Origin: Entrophospora sp. SA101
Lineage: Eukaryota > Glomeromycota > Glomeromycetes > Entrophosporales > Entrophosporaceae
Direction: 5' to 3'
Assembly (NCBI GenBank): GCA_958430865.1
Contig: CAUDNR010004426.1
Location: forward strand, 1-51,640
Length of the DNA stretch: 51,640 bases
Under the pieces are notes generated by a model. The model did not search any database. It saw only the letters and a program-made list of their open reading frames with translations, and was not told where the DNA came from. The stretch's first letter is position 1; every line of letters begins with the position of its first letter. The position numbers and the translations under genes are program-made. Positions 1 through 12,098 of the stretch are shown here, piece by piece.

Positions 1-859
1 GTTGTGGAGACAGGTAGGTTGAGCTAGGTCTGAGCTCGACAAGAGATAGAAATAAAAAGAATAAATGGTAATTAAATTATAAATATTTTATTAAAGCTAA
101 TCATCTGATAATTTTTAGAATTTATTATATGTATATTTTATAACTTAATAATAACAATTCTTATAACAAATGCAAGTAAATAATAACCATATCGATCTGA
201 TATTATTTATTAATTCTCAAAAAAGAATGATTTGTTTTTAATCCTTTGCCAATGAGTTCTGAAGGTAAGTGGTATTATTTTTATTCATGTGTAAATTTGG
301 AGCATTAAAAACATTCTAATTTAAAGATATCAACTAGACGAGTTGAGGGATGGTAGTAGAAGTCAATAACAAGACAACAAGATATTCCATATATCGTGGA
401 AGCTATATTAGATTTTCGTTTTTACTTTAAACAAAAATATGGAGCTTCCCTATAATTTTACTTGAATATAATTAGTGATGATGGCCACAGTTTAGGCAAT
501 TTTAGATTAGTTAATTTCGCCCACGAAAATTTTCTGGTGAAACTTAAAAATTGCGATTCTAAACTGCAGGCGAAAATCAAACGGATAATTGGAAATTTCT
601 CTTGGAAAGTGTAAACAAATGAAAAATGAATTGTTACATCTTAAATGCTCAGGCTATAAAATGTCTCGGCTCATCCGCGATTTCTACTGTCCGTTATTCC
701 TGGCTTATTAAAGAAGCAACACTTTGATTATTGAAAAATAGATCACAACCCCAAAGCCAATGTATCAAATAATCGCCGAATGGACGAAGAAATATAGGAG
801 TTATAGGAATGTTCATGGTAACGTTTGTTACAACAATCTCATTTGGGATTGGTATGTCA
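1..859. other. A+T-rich stretch without a recognisable gene
   Basis: I see no supportable gene here. A 69-codon open frame on the minus strand (694-903) runs into the 868-1869 hAT-type element, so its N-terminal codons come from the insertion. The flanking sequence may be a decayed gene that the element interrupted. Confidence 0.5.
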
Positions 860-867
860 TTTGGAGG

Positions 868-1869
868 TAGGGTTCCTAACAGTAATCCTAAATCCTTATT
901 CAAATATTCGTAAATCCAAAATTACGAATTTCGAATATTCGTAATCTATAATAGTAACTGTTTCAGATATTCGTAGTCGCTTCAAATATTCAAATATTCC
1001 TAATTATTTAAGATAATTGTAATCATTTAAAGGCTTATGTTCATTTCAAATTACTTCAAACACTTGTAATTTTGATAAATTTTTGTAAATAACAGTATAT
1101 CTACCAAATTATATTTCTATAAAAGAAAAAAACCACATTCCATTTGGGCTTTGAGAAGACAATTTTGCTTGAACCTGGCGTATTCCTACACTTCCATTGG
1201 TCACTAAATGAAGCTCTCACGTGGCCTACATTTCTTATCATATTTTTTTTGGCTAGTGGTTGACGAATTATTCGGTGGTAATGGCAAAATAAATGAGAAT
1301 TGGTTGTTAGATATCCTGCATATTCTTCACAACCATAAGTTGGCTCATATTCTAATGTTAAATCAACTAAACCACTCATACTTGAAAATTAAGGAATTAA
1401 ATATTATTTATTAAATATTTGTAATTGTAACAATGTCTCGAAACAAAATACAAGTATCCTGAATATTTTTCTTCATAGCTATAAGTTGGCTCATATTCTA
1501 ATGTTAAATCAGTTAAACCACTCATACTTGAAAATTAAGGAATTAAATATTATTTATCAAATATTTGTAATTGTAACAATGTCCCGAAACAAAATATAAG
1601 TATCCTGCATATTCTTCGTAACCATAAGTCGGCTCATATTCTAATGTTAAATCAGTTAAACCACTCACACTTGAAATTAAGGAATTTATTAAATATTATC
1701 AAAATATTTGTAATTGTAACAAGTAATAATTATAATTGCGAATATCCAAAATAATTACGAATATTCGAAATAGTTACAAAATAAATTGTATATTAATATA
1801 TTCAAATGTCTTGAATAAATTTGATTTTCGAATATTCGTAAAAAAATTTATTTTCGGTTAGGAACACTA
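868..1869. mobile_element. Non-autonomous hAT-type element, 1002 bp, with 8-bp target duplication
   Basis: The left end TAGGGTTCCTAAC (868-880) and the right end, which reads TAGTGTTCCTAAC on the other strand (1857-1869), form 13-bp terminal inverted repeats with one mismatch. The element is flanked by the direct repeat TTTGGAGG at 860-867 and 1870-1877, the 8-bp target duplication expected of hAT elements. Both subterminal regions are full of AATATTCG/CGAATATT motifs (about 900-1000 and 1740-1850), as hAT transposase binding regions often are. No transposase is encoded. The centre carries three tandem exon-like repeats, described separately. Element type is inferred from the ends and duplication length. 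Confidence 0.8.
1316..1722 (-). repeat. Three tandem ~145-bp units, each with an exon-like coding segment
   Basis: Three units with periods of about 146 and 143 bp lie inside the hAT-type element. Read on the minus strand, each encodes nearly the same peptide: SGLVDLTLEYEPTY, SGLTDLTLEYEPTY, SGLTDLTLEYEPTY, followed by variants of GCEEYAGYL. Each segment is preceded by a CAAG-type acceptor context and, in copies 2 and 3, followed by GTATTTTG, a plausible donor. Copy 1 runs instead into a longer open frame (1101-1379) with no relative I recognise. They could be captured host exon copies or a simple minisatellite that happens to be open. Confidence 0.65.
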
Positions 1870-1877
1870 TTTGGAGG

Positions 1878-3340
1878 TCAGTGAAGTATATTCTCACGCT
1901 CATCTACCCAGCGGATTCAATTCTTGGAATGATATCGCTGCCGAATATGGTTTATTGTTGATAAAAAAAAAAAGGAACCCCGTGAATCTCATTGTCGTTG
2001 TGTTAGAAGTATCGTTTGTAAAATCTGTTGTTTTTTCATTGTTTTAGGTACACAACAGATAACACACACGAAAGTTGAGTAAATTTTTTTAATTCAGATC
2101 ACATAGATCAATTAACTGACTGTCTGTCACTTGAATACTATGCTTTACTCTATCAAAAGTTAGTTCTTATCTTGAACTTGAATATTTCTTTAATATTTGG
2201 ATAGAACTTTTCTTTGACGGTAAAAAGATCAAAGTCTAAAAAAAATTTGTGAACAACAAGAAACAGGAAATCATGTGTATATAAAGTGATTGACATACAC
2301 AATCTTTACCTTTAACTTCCTTTTTTGCCTCTTTTAATCAAAACCTTTTATTTAAAACGATATTCATTATATTCCAAGCACACGAAGTCTCGAAAGTTTG
2401 ATCCAGCCAAGAATTAAAAAAGTAAATGAATAAAGTTTCTTTTATGGAGTATTTGATTCAGCTACTTTAGGTGCATATATAGAAAAAACAGTTAGAGGTT
2501 CAGTTTGTGTCAATGATACAGACCATGGAAATTTGTAAAACAAGGAGAAGGATTAGATGGTTGAGTAGTGCTAATGAAGTCACTTAAATTTTCTCGATTG
2601 AGGTTTATGCTTATTCCTGAAGAACAACTCATACATGGACTCCACCATCAAATTTACCAAATGTCTTTGGAAAATTCACGAGTACTGAGGTTAAGCTTCT
2701 TGCTCAAAAAGAAGAAATCAAATGCGCAGATTTACTCTATAATGAAATTATATTAATCATATACCATCTTTAATTCAATATGAGCTCAATTCAGAAGTGA
2801 CACCTATCTCTACCTTAGTAGCTGCAAAAATTCGTGACTATATTCTTGTTCAAAAACACATTGTCTATACTCTGACACAAGATTAACTTCAAATCTCTTT
2901 GAATGATCAAGTAATCTTTTGATTATTCATGTGGTGGACTGAAGAACATCAATTAGCAATCAAAATCTGGTCCTATATTCATGATTTCTCCAATTGAATG
3001 ATTACTTCTCCACAACAAAGATTTTATAAATATTTGATTGAAAAAGATAAAGAAAAGGCTACCTAGAAGCATTTTTAAAAAAATAACTATAAGCGGTGGC
3101 TATCATTTCTTCAATGATCATATTTATTTCAACCAGCAAATTATTTTATTGATAAAGTTGCTTTCTCGCAAAATATTCCTTAATTCAAACTGTTTGTATT
3201 CTAACCATCCTTTCTCTTCAACCTTTCCCAAAGTTTTTGATCAAGTTTATGAGCTCTCTCTTTCTCAATGCTTTTCTTGGCTACTTTTTAATCATCCTAT
3301 TTCAGATTTAATTTGACCTTCTCATAGTTTTTTAAACTTT
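1878..3340 (+). pseudogene. Decayed coding remnants, family not recognised
   Basis: Several short plus-strand stretches look protein-like but are broken by stops and frame changes. Examples are around 2440-2540 (frame containing ATLGAYIEKTVRGSVCVND), 2640-2760 (NVFGKFTSTEVKLLAQKEE) and 2940-3060. The surviving open frames 2568-2756 and 3038-3316 are out of frame with each other. I do not recognise the parent family. No intact gene can be supported. Confidence 0.3.
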
Positions 3341-4600
3341 CATGAACTTGATAATTAGTGTCATTATAAGATTTTCCAACCATTTAATTCTTGCTAATAA
3401 TATCATCCAAATTTTTTTTAACTCATTTCCAAAATAAGCTGTTGAATGTGGCCTCTATTTTTCCCTGCCTCTCCAATAGCAAATTTTTCAATTAGTAATT
3501 AATTTCCATAGGTAAACCATCCTGCCTGTATCACTGAAATCTAGCTACATTTCAGAAGATTCAAGTTTATGCTTTTCAAACTTCTTATTTTTTTTCTCTT
3601 GATTATCTTCACTTATATTATTATTCATAATAAATATTTTTACAATTACTTTGTGATTTTGCATTTATAATTTCATATTAGTAAGTAAAATATATACACA
3701 TTATAGGTTAATTTACTAAATTTTGAACTCTAAAATCCTTTCACTTTGTTTTGCTGCAGCATGCCCCATATTAATATCAACAATTGGTTCAATCCAGAAG
3801 ATTAATTATTAATAAATGTTTGACAATGATATTTACATAAAATTTTTTGTCCTCAATATGAGTTTCTGTGTCATTTGTATTATGTTGATGGTAATATTAA
3901 CTCTCCTCAATTGAAAAGAAAAACATCAACTTCAAATGCATTTTGTTTTTCGCTTGCATGCAAATATCATCATAATTATTGATATCATTATAGTCATTAT
4001 TTAAACTTGTAGTAAAATTCAGAGTGGAGTTGATGCATGTTGTTCTATTTGTTTTGAGCCACTGATATTGATTCTGGTATTTGTGGTGGCATTTCTAACT
4101 GTTCTTCTTGATGATAATAATTTGATTTGGTTCATTGAAATAATCGAATTTATATTATTATTGTTATTTGTATTATAATCTGAGTGATCAAATTGTTAAG
4201 ATAATCTGTATTATCATCATTTAGATATTCGATCATTATTTTTATAATTTAAAATTTCATAATTAAAAGATTCTTTAGTTTCTTCATCAAATTCTTTTTC
4301 GATGTTTATGTTGTTATGGGATATTGAAGAAGATGATGAAGTATTACAAGGTGTAAAATAGTCATGATTCGAACTCAATTATTTTATGGTATTTCCATTT
4401 TTAATTTTTTATGAATTTATAGTAAAATTTATTCTAAAAAGTTTATTACAAAGTTATCATTATTATTATTAATGAGTAATAAATAATAAGAATAATAAAT
4501 GATTTTCAATTAAATAATAATTCCAAGATATTTAAATAAAATTGACTAAGTGATTAATAATCGATTGGGTAAATGCTTGGATCAAGTGCAAAATATATAA
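3341..4600 (-). pseudogene. Possible decayed Asn/Ser-rich coding region
   Basis: On the minus strand, about 4240-4375 and 3900-4200 hold Asn-, Ser- and Asp-rich frames (one includes CNTSSSSSISHNNINIEKEF) interrupted by stops and frame changes. This could be the low-complexity part of a dead regulatory protein, or simply biased AT-rich sequence. There is no diagnostic domain. Confidence 0.2.
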
Positions 4601-4621
4601 ATATATATAAATAAGTAAATA

Positions 4622-6118
4622 TTAAAAAATTGGTATATAATTATTAATTCTTTCCTTTTGCCCTTGACTAATACATTCAGCAATCCACACAATATTCCTA
4701 ATCTCTTGTTCTTTTAATTTTAAAAATGCATAAAAAATAGCATAGTGAAATTGCTGTTGAAATGTAAGTTTGTTAAGATGAACTTCATATTCAAAAAATT
4801 GATCATCCAAGGTCTTGGCTTCACTTGTAGCCTCACCACCAAATGAAGTCAAAGTCATGTCAAAAAATGAGCGATATTCCTACATTATTTTATTAATTCA
4901 TTTGATAATTAATTTGTTATCATGACTATCAACTAATCAATATTAATGAATTATTTCAATTCAATGGTTTCTTGATATACATACAGTCCAAGCTTCTACA
5001 GCACTTCTAACTTGTTCAACATCATCAGCTTTTCTAAGTCTTTCATGACCAGCAGGGTATAATTTTCCAAAACTTGGGAGCAATTTAACCCGATCATCTT
5101 TTGACAATTCTGTTCCAAAAGAATTTATGGTAATGTTAATTGCACGTCTATCTGCTTCAAACTACAAAATATAAATATAAAATTAATATAAAATGCTCAT
5201 TATAAATCAAAATAAAACCAAAAAATATTATTATTATCATCATCTTGCCTCTAAAATTTCACTCATTATTTGTCCAGTAACACCACCAAGTTCTTCCTTA
5301 CAATATCTATAAAAATCTTCAAGGTATGCCTTGTAAAGTGCATTACGAATAATTTCAATATTCAATTCATCAAGATCGTCAGCAGAAATACAATTTTCAA
5401 AATAAGGTGCTATTAAAATAATATTAAATTTTAATATAATAATAATAATAATAATAATAATAAATGTTAAAATAAAATATATTTGATACCAAGTGGTGTT
5501 TCAATCAACACAGTATTATACAATTCATCAGTATTTGTGGCAACACATAACGCGGGCATTGAATCAAATATACCAAGTGGATGACACCTTTCTAATAACT
5601 CATTGGTGTCTCTTTCATGCAAAGTTCCTGTTATAAGAAGTATCACATTATCAATCATATAAGCATACCTAATTAAAAAGAATTAATCAATTAACTAGTT
5701 AATTATAAAATTCATAAAATAAATCCACAAATTTATTATTATTATTACTTACGTCAAGTAATCCAAAAATTTAGACAATTTCTCTGACGCATTGGCACGT
5801 ACATACTTAAACTCATCAATTAATTTTTGTGTTGCTTTTTCATGAATTGTTGAAGTTGCTATGGGCGATGGCTCATTTGCCAAAAAATTGCTGTAATCAG
5901 TGGCACTTAATTGAAGTTTTAAATCTATTTGTAAAAAATAAAATCAAAATTTAAAACCTTATTGTGTTGTTGTTTATAATGCCTAATTGTCACTCACCAT
6001 CTAAAGTTTCGCATTGAGTCAAATTCAAGTAGTGTGTAGAATTGAGAATGCCACTTTTATAACCTCTCACAATACCTTCCGTATAACCATCATCGACATT
6101 AAAGTACAAGGCTTCCAT
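4622..6118 (-). CDS. VMA6: V-type proton ATPase subunit d (V0 sector)
   Basis: Subunit d caps the membrane c-ring and couples it to the central stalk of the vacuolar H+-ATPase that acidifies vacuoles and endosomes. Six exons: 5998-6118, 5753-5924, 5490-5668, 5249-5409, 4985-5161, 4622-4879, giving about 355 residues (yeast Vma6 345, human 351). The N-terminus [20 protein letters not shown], the central LEFEADRRA with [12 protein letters not shown], and the C-terminus [19 protein letters not shown] ending NNYIPIF match the family along its whole length. Exon 4 to 5 needs a GC-AG intron (donor GAG|GCAAGA at 5248-5247). A GT donor would not restore LEFEADRR. The start is the first ATG in frame with the conserved N-terminus. 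The gene stands alone. Confidence 0.96.
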
Positions 6119-6330
6119 TTTTTACAATTATTGAAATTTAACAATTTAACAATTAATACAATGTAATACAATGAATGTAATAGTAGATTATATTTTATTC
6201 CAAGATTAAAAATCGCACCAAATAAAGAAAGTCACAATCAACAAAAAAATCACAAGATTTGACCCACACTGCGATTGGTTGATTAGGGGATATTTTTTCC
6301 CAAAGCGTTTTTCACGAACATTGCGAGAAT

Positions 6331-6475
6331 TAGAGCTTGCAAAATCCTTAGTATTAGTATTAGGATATTAATATCTGCGGGTATAATTTTGATAAATGGA
6401 TAGGATATCAGGATATAATAGCAATAGCAATAGTTTTGACAAACGGATAGGATATCCAGGTATGCAGAACCCTAT
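6331..6475. repeat. Dispersed repeat terminus with GGATATC motifs
   Basis: 6331-6370 (starting TAGAGCTTGCAAAATCC and containing TTAGTATTAGGATATT) recurs in inverted orientation at 17338-17374. Two copies of a TTTTGAYAAAYGGATAGGATATC-like unit follow at about 6390-6460. The right edge (TGCAGAACCCTA, 6463-6474) partly mirrors the left (TAGAGCTTGCA), suggesting a small hAT-like element. I find no target duplication, so the boundaries are tentative. Confidence 0.4.
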
Positions 6476-7189
6476 TATTATTATTATTATGATCCAAGCT
6501 CATATCTAGTTTTGCTATTATTATATCAACGTGACTCAGTCATTCGTAAAAAGAATATTATTTTCCATGTCATATTGATTTTAATTCTTCAGACTTGAAA
6601 AATTTTCCTGTATATTTCAATTCATCAGTGGTCGGGTGTGAGATGCCCTAATTAAATCAAAATTAGGTGAACACAATAAATTTTTTTCTAAAAGAATAAA
6701 AATATATATATAAAAACTATATAAATAAAAATTGTATCAGAGCCTTCAATAAAGAGATACAAACATGAAACCAAGGAAATTATAGTAAATAGATTAAGCT
6801 TTTTAAATCATAGAGTTTTTTTTCTTATCAAATAAAAATGAATTTTTTTTTATATATAGTAAAGACATTGAAAAAAAATTGCTATATAATAGATAAACTT
6901 TATAACTAAATGAGATGGGGCAAAAGGCTCTCTGTAACTTTATTATAGAAGACTTAAACAATAAAACCATAAAAGTTTCATTCAATTTTATTATGGAAAA
7001 AAAAAAAGTTATCATGGTTTAAAGTTATTCGATTTATTATTAAATTTTACCATAAAAATTTCCATCATAACTGATAAACTGATATAACTTCTTTTCAAAA
7101 AAAAAAACATATTGATCGAATTTTGTTGTCAACAATTACATGTGTTGGAATATATTAATTAATATGATAAAGATACTAAAAAATGATGA
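6476..7189. other. Intergenic A+T-rich stretch
   Basis: Homopolymer runs and short AT microsatellites only. The 70-codon minus frame at 6803-7015 is Phe/Leu/Ile/Lys-rich with no family resemblance and is probably chance. Confidence 0.4.
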
Positions 7190-8960
7190 TCAACAGCCTA
7201 TCCACAATCGATGACAATAAGAAATTACTTTTGCCATTCTTTCCACTTTTTGAATAGATAAGCGTAATCTCTTCTTTCCATAAATCCAATCAAGGGTTGA
7301 AAATATTCTTTCGCACAAGGCACTATGTGGAGTTATGTTGATCATCATTAGTGCTTGTATCCACCAAATTTTTGGCGTATCGTTTGCAGGACCATTTCGT
7401 ATAGAGGTAATTTCAACTTATATTTTCTGATTTGTGAAAATAAGACTTCAACAGATCTTTATCATTCTCAAAATTTTCTCAAATTTCTCTTGCGGCGTTT
7501 GGTGTTGGCCTGCTTTGATTCCTGTAACTATTGTATTTAAAAATAACACTAACTTCGATAACCCGGATGTAAAAAATAAGCCAAATACTAATATCAAATT
7601 CTTCCACCTTTTATTAAAAGCATTGATTGCATGTTTTTTGAATCCAATCATTCCACCGTTATTTATATGTTTAATTTTGTAAGCTAGTCTTACTAACTGA
7701 ATAAAATATCTGCTAAAGTTGTTGTCTCTCCCTCAAGCACAGTGATGGTGATCTTTGTTTGAGATAAAATAAAGACCTCTTCAAAAAAAATCGGACTCTC
7801 TTAAATAAATACCTTTTAACTGTTTTATTTCAGATTTTATTATTATTATTAATTGTTACCTATATAGTTTTAGGAAACAATATCAACTAACATTCCTTTT
7901 ATTATTAAAAAACACAAAAATTTTATCACATTTTCCGATGCTTTTCGTATTCGTACTTGTGACTTTGAGAGTAGATGTCCATCTTGTCTTAACGAATGAT
8001 TTCAATCTCCCTTCTTGAATCATGTTAACATCAGTTGCTCGTTATAATAAAAAATGTGATTTTTAAAAAATTTACAATATTGAAACATATAAATAGCCTT
8101 TCCATGATATATTAAATGTACATGTTTTTGACAATATATATTAAATTTTGAATTAATAAAAATCACTAACAACTTTTTTTAGCAAGTTTTACGTTAGAGT
8201 CATTATCACTATTACTATTGCCACGAATATGTTTACACAAACTTTATTTAAAATCGAGATAATCTCATTGGCTAAAAATTGTCCCACCTTTAAGGTACAG
8301 TTCACTCTCTCTATAACGAACCCTCTGTCCCTATATGTAATTTCTCTGCTTTTGGTCGTTATAAAGAGAGAAATTAATTATAAAAATTGAAACGGGGACA
8401 AAAGGAAAGTTCGTTATAGAGAAATTTTACTTAGTGGTTGTTATAGAGAGAGTAGACTGTAATATAAATATTCTTTTTTTTTTTCACTAGTCATAATAAA
8501 TTAAAAGTGAATTTGATGATGTCCAACCATCTAATCCTTAAAAAAAATAATATTAATCCCGTGTAAGTTAAAAAAAATATAATCCATAGAATTATTTACT
8601 TTTGCACTGGAAAGTATTTGTCGTGGCGGTGGATTGTAATTAGGTCTTGATTCATAAAGACATTCTCTCTAAAAAAAAAGGATTATTGATTATACTCCAC
8701 CACAAACAAAAACTCTAACAAGTGCTTTACTAATAGATTCAATCTTTTTATTTAGTTAACTATCATTGTTATCTGTCGATATAAAATTTTTAACTTCATC
8801 TGGACACGACAAACAAACATTTGACAAGTGAGCTTGCAGTTCATATACATCGTTTCTATCCCAAAAAATTTTACGGAAATTACATTCGGCAGTATAATGA
8901 CTTTGAGAATTGACACGAGATCTTTTTAAAAAATTCCAAATTTCTTCCTTCCCTATTCGG
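7190..8960 (-). pseudogene. Decayed BED zinc-finger hAT transposase
   Basis: Two ends of a hAT transposase survive in the same orientation. At about 8770-8960 the minus strand reads a BED-finger-like segment: IWNFLKRSRVNSQSHYTAEC, then a segment with His (QAHL) and a second Cys cluster (CLSCP). At about 7200-7400 it reads the C-terminal dimerisation region (PKIWWIQALMMINITPHSAL followed by CERIFS). The roughly 1.2 kb between is full of stops and carries a separate MITE at 8298-8459. Frames around 7448-7651 (FGLFFTSG) may be intermediate remnants. The family call comes from the BED and hATC signatures. No functional protein can be made. Confidence 0.6.
8298..8459. mobile_element. Tc1/mariner-type MITE, 162 bp
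   Basis: The element starts CAGTTCACTCTCTCTATAAC and its opposite end reads CAGTCTACTCTCTCTATAAC on the other strand, so the ends are near-perfect inverted repeats. It is flanked by TA on both sides (8296-8297 and 8460-8461), the target duplication of Tc1/mariner/pogo elements. It lies in the gap between the BED and C-terminal remnants of a dead hAT transposase, so it probably inserted after that gene was lost or helped kill it. Confidence 0.8.
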
Positions 8961-9099
8961 GAAATATTCGAGATCATTATTATAGATGCTATTATTATTA
9001 ACACCATCAATACAATTATTGTAATTACAATTACAGTCACTATGGCTATTAGATAATTCGTAAATCAGCATACATGAATGAACGAACGAATATTAAAAA

Positions 9100-10744
9100 A
9101 ATTTCAAATTCATTTTATAAGAATAGTTGAAAACTTCAACCACGAACAGAGGATGGATCTCGAAATAGTTGGTGTAGTTGCGGGTATTTGAAAAGATTGC
9201 TGACAATAACCGACCATTTTAAGAGTTTAGAAAAGTGTCTATCCATTGAAATATCGCGTCAATTTGGTATAAGGAACAAATAATAAATACTGTATGTTTT
9301 TTTCCACGATTTCGTCATCATATTTTTTTTTCATCATAAAGTAAATTGTCAAAATTAAGTTTGCGATCCTTTTTTAAAGCTTCTATATATATTTTTTTAA
9401 AAAAAGCGAGAACAATCCAGGAAGAACAATTAATTAGGCAAAAACAAACATTTTGTTATTTACTTTTTTTAAAAAGGCTTTTAATTTTAATAAAAAAATT
9501 GTCAAATTTAAAAGAATCTGAACATGGTCAAATCATTAGACTTTATAAAGACGGATGCACAATTCTAAAACACTGGTCTTGCTAGAACTACTGTAGTTAG
9601 AATGACAAAAGGCTTTCAGAAAGAGATTTGGCTGAAGAGGAGGACGTTTGATTGTTGATCAAAGAAACAAATAAAAATAGTTATTAAAAATAATGAAATA
9701 ATGGGCAGCCAACAAAACCATTGTCTTTATTTTGAATATTTTAGAGATCAAAAAAATTTTTGGTCAAAATTTTTTGTTATTTTCTTGGACATTACAGAAA
9801 CTTGAACCTAAGCCACGAAATGTTATATTTTGTTATGTATATTCTGCGGAATTATTTAACCGAACTTCTGCAAACTTCATGTTCCTTTTGCATACAAGCG
9901 ACTTGGACTTGAAAGAAATTCGATATAGTCCAGTTTGGATGATAGTAACATCGTTGTAAACAGCGTTTTTCTCTTTCTTCTAGTTATTATGACAAAAAAG
10001 AATATATGAGAAATTTATATAATTTTTTTTGATCTTTCATCATATAACAGGATCTGATCTGTTGCAATTATTAATTATTTATATAAATTGTAAAGTACGA
10101 CTATACCAACTGTTGGAAGTTCCTCCTATTTTGTTTGGGAGTATTAGTCTTTTTTAACTCATAATAACATCCCTTGTATTATTTATAATAATATATATGC
10201 AGATGGGTTCGGTAATAGTAACTGATTTATTATTAGGCGGAATTGGTCATGTTAATAATGGACCCAAAGAAACATTCTGATAATTAGAAACCACATTGTC
10301 AAAGATAGAAGAAACATTTACTAAAAGAAAAAATATTGATAAATCAACTTGTTTGTATTTTTTAATATCATTCATTTGAAATTAATAACAATGATTTTAT
10401 ATTTATGAATAAATATGTAGCAAATAATATTCGACAATTAGTAAGATGATTGTGATCGAGCTTTCTAATTACGATAAATCACACACTGTTAAAACCAAAA
10501 ATAGATCCTAAAAAAAAAGACAATATTCTTAAACATGTTCAACGTTTAAAAACAACAAGAATTTATTAATTTATTATTATTAATTAACTTAATTGTAATT
10601 ATTAATATTATGCTATTTATACCATTTTTTAAAAAATATTATAAAATAAATTAATCTATATTTTATGAAATTAAATTACTATCTATTAATCGTTCATCTC
10701 ATTCACATACTACTTACCACATCCATTCTTCCTATACCTTTGCT
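9100..10744. other. Intergenic region with possible Tc1-type transposase fragment
   Basis: Around 9510-9660 (+) a frame contains HGQIIRLYKDGCT followed, after a frame change, by TTVVRMTKGF. This resembles the helix-turn-helix start of Tc1/mariner transposases, but it is short and degraded. Nothing else between 9100 and 10744 is supportable. The plus frame at 9732-9959 matches no family I know. Confidence 0.3.
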
Positions 10745-12098
10745 TTAAAACAATTTTCCCATTCTCTCCACAACTTTATTAAAACCAATCTGTGCACATT
10801 TACGTCCTGCTAATTCACACGCAAATTTTAAACAAACATCAGGTGATAATTCTTGAGTTAATCCATAGATCACCCCAGCAATAAATGTATCACCTGCTCC
10901 TACAGAATCAACAATATTGGGTATTGGAAAAGCAGGAGAATTATACAGCATTTGTGTTGGATTGTGATAACACATGGCACCTGAACTTCCCCATGTACAA
11001 AACAAATATGCGCTAAATTGAGTTGGATTGAATTAGAATATCTATTTTTTAATTAATCACACACAAATACAAATATTCATATTAAATGAACAAATACTAA
11101 CGTATTTTTACAAAATGGTGCCATTATTTGTAAAAAATTTCCTGCGTCATTGTATCCTTTCCCTTCAGCAAAAACTTTTGAAAAAAATAATACATCGGCT
11201 CTATGCATCAAGACTTCTAAATTTCTACGATACGGTTTTTCCATTTCTACGCTAACCATAGCTTTAGATCTCCATTCTTTAGTGTCAATATAATCAATCA
11301 TCTTCGCCTCTTCTTCTGCATTACGTCCTTCAAAATGAATCCAATTAAAAGGTATAATCTTATCGTCATCTTCGACTATTTCTTCGGTACAAATTTTATC
11401 AAAATTGTGTTTAAATTCATCAAATATTAATTCATCTATACTATATTATATATCGTAGAATGAGATATTTTAAATGAAAAATATAAATAAAAATATGCAA
11501 AATATAAATATAGACGATTACCTATTATAATTTATAATTGTTCTAGAGCCTGTACTATCTGCGTGTATTATATACGCTACTGGCGCATGACTTGCATTAT
11601 TTCTATATATACACGCAGAAGTTTTTATATTATGGGCTTGAAAATCTTGTATTAGAAATCTAAATATATATTTTTTTTAAACAAATCAATATTTCTAGTA
11701 TACAAATATATATAATCAAATAAAAATAATAAGCTTCTGAATGAAAGATACACTTACGCAGATGCTTCTTTTGATGCCATAGATGCCATGAAATGGCAAC
11801 GTGTCAATGGAAATTGTGATAATACTGTTAATGTATTACCAGAATTTCCTCCCCTTCTTTTTTCAACTCTTTGAGCTCTTTGTTTGCCATCTTCAGGAGG
11901 AAACTTGTCAACATAAAGAATCGTATCTTCATAAGCTGAACCAATTGCAAATACTTTTAAAGGTATTTGTTGTTTTGATGCTTTATGCTGTTGTTCTTGT
12001 TCCTGTTCTAGTTTTTCTTTTTGTTGCTTGTGTTTTTTTTCTTTTCGTTCTTGTTCTTGTTCTTTTTTATCTTGCTTTTGTTGGTTATTTTCGGTCAT
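10745..12098 (-). CDS. Ketohexokinase-like pfkB-family sugar kinase
   Basis: Predicted to phosphorylate a ketose such as fructose with ATP (ribokinase/pfkB fold, cytosolic). Four exons: 11758-12098, 11522-11659, 11102-11440, 10745-11012; 361 residues. Residues 1-45 are a Gln/Glu/Lys-rich, probably coiled-coil extension absent from typical ketohexokinases. The fold follows: KVFAIGSAYEDTILYVDKFP, the glycine-rich RRGGNSGNTLTVLSQFP, WIHFEGRNAEEEAKM, SVEMEKP, and near the C-terminus VDSVGAGDTFIAGVIYGL, whose GAGD holds the anion hole and catalytic Asp. WIHFEGRN and the following VEMEKP are closest to animal KHK, not to hexokinase or fungal ribokinase. All three introns are GT-AG with phases that agree. 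The substrate is inferred. A start inside the low-complexity head is possible. Confidence 0.9.

Noticed and set aside
1316..1722. Regular repeats as a CRISPR array
   Set aside because: Only three units of about 145 bp, similar along their whole length without unique spacers, in a eukaryotic genome.
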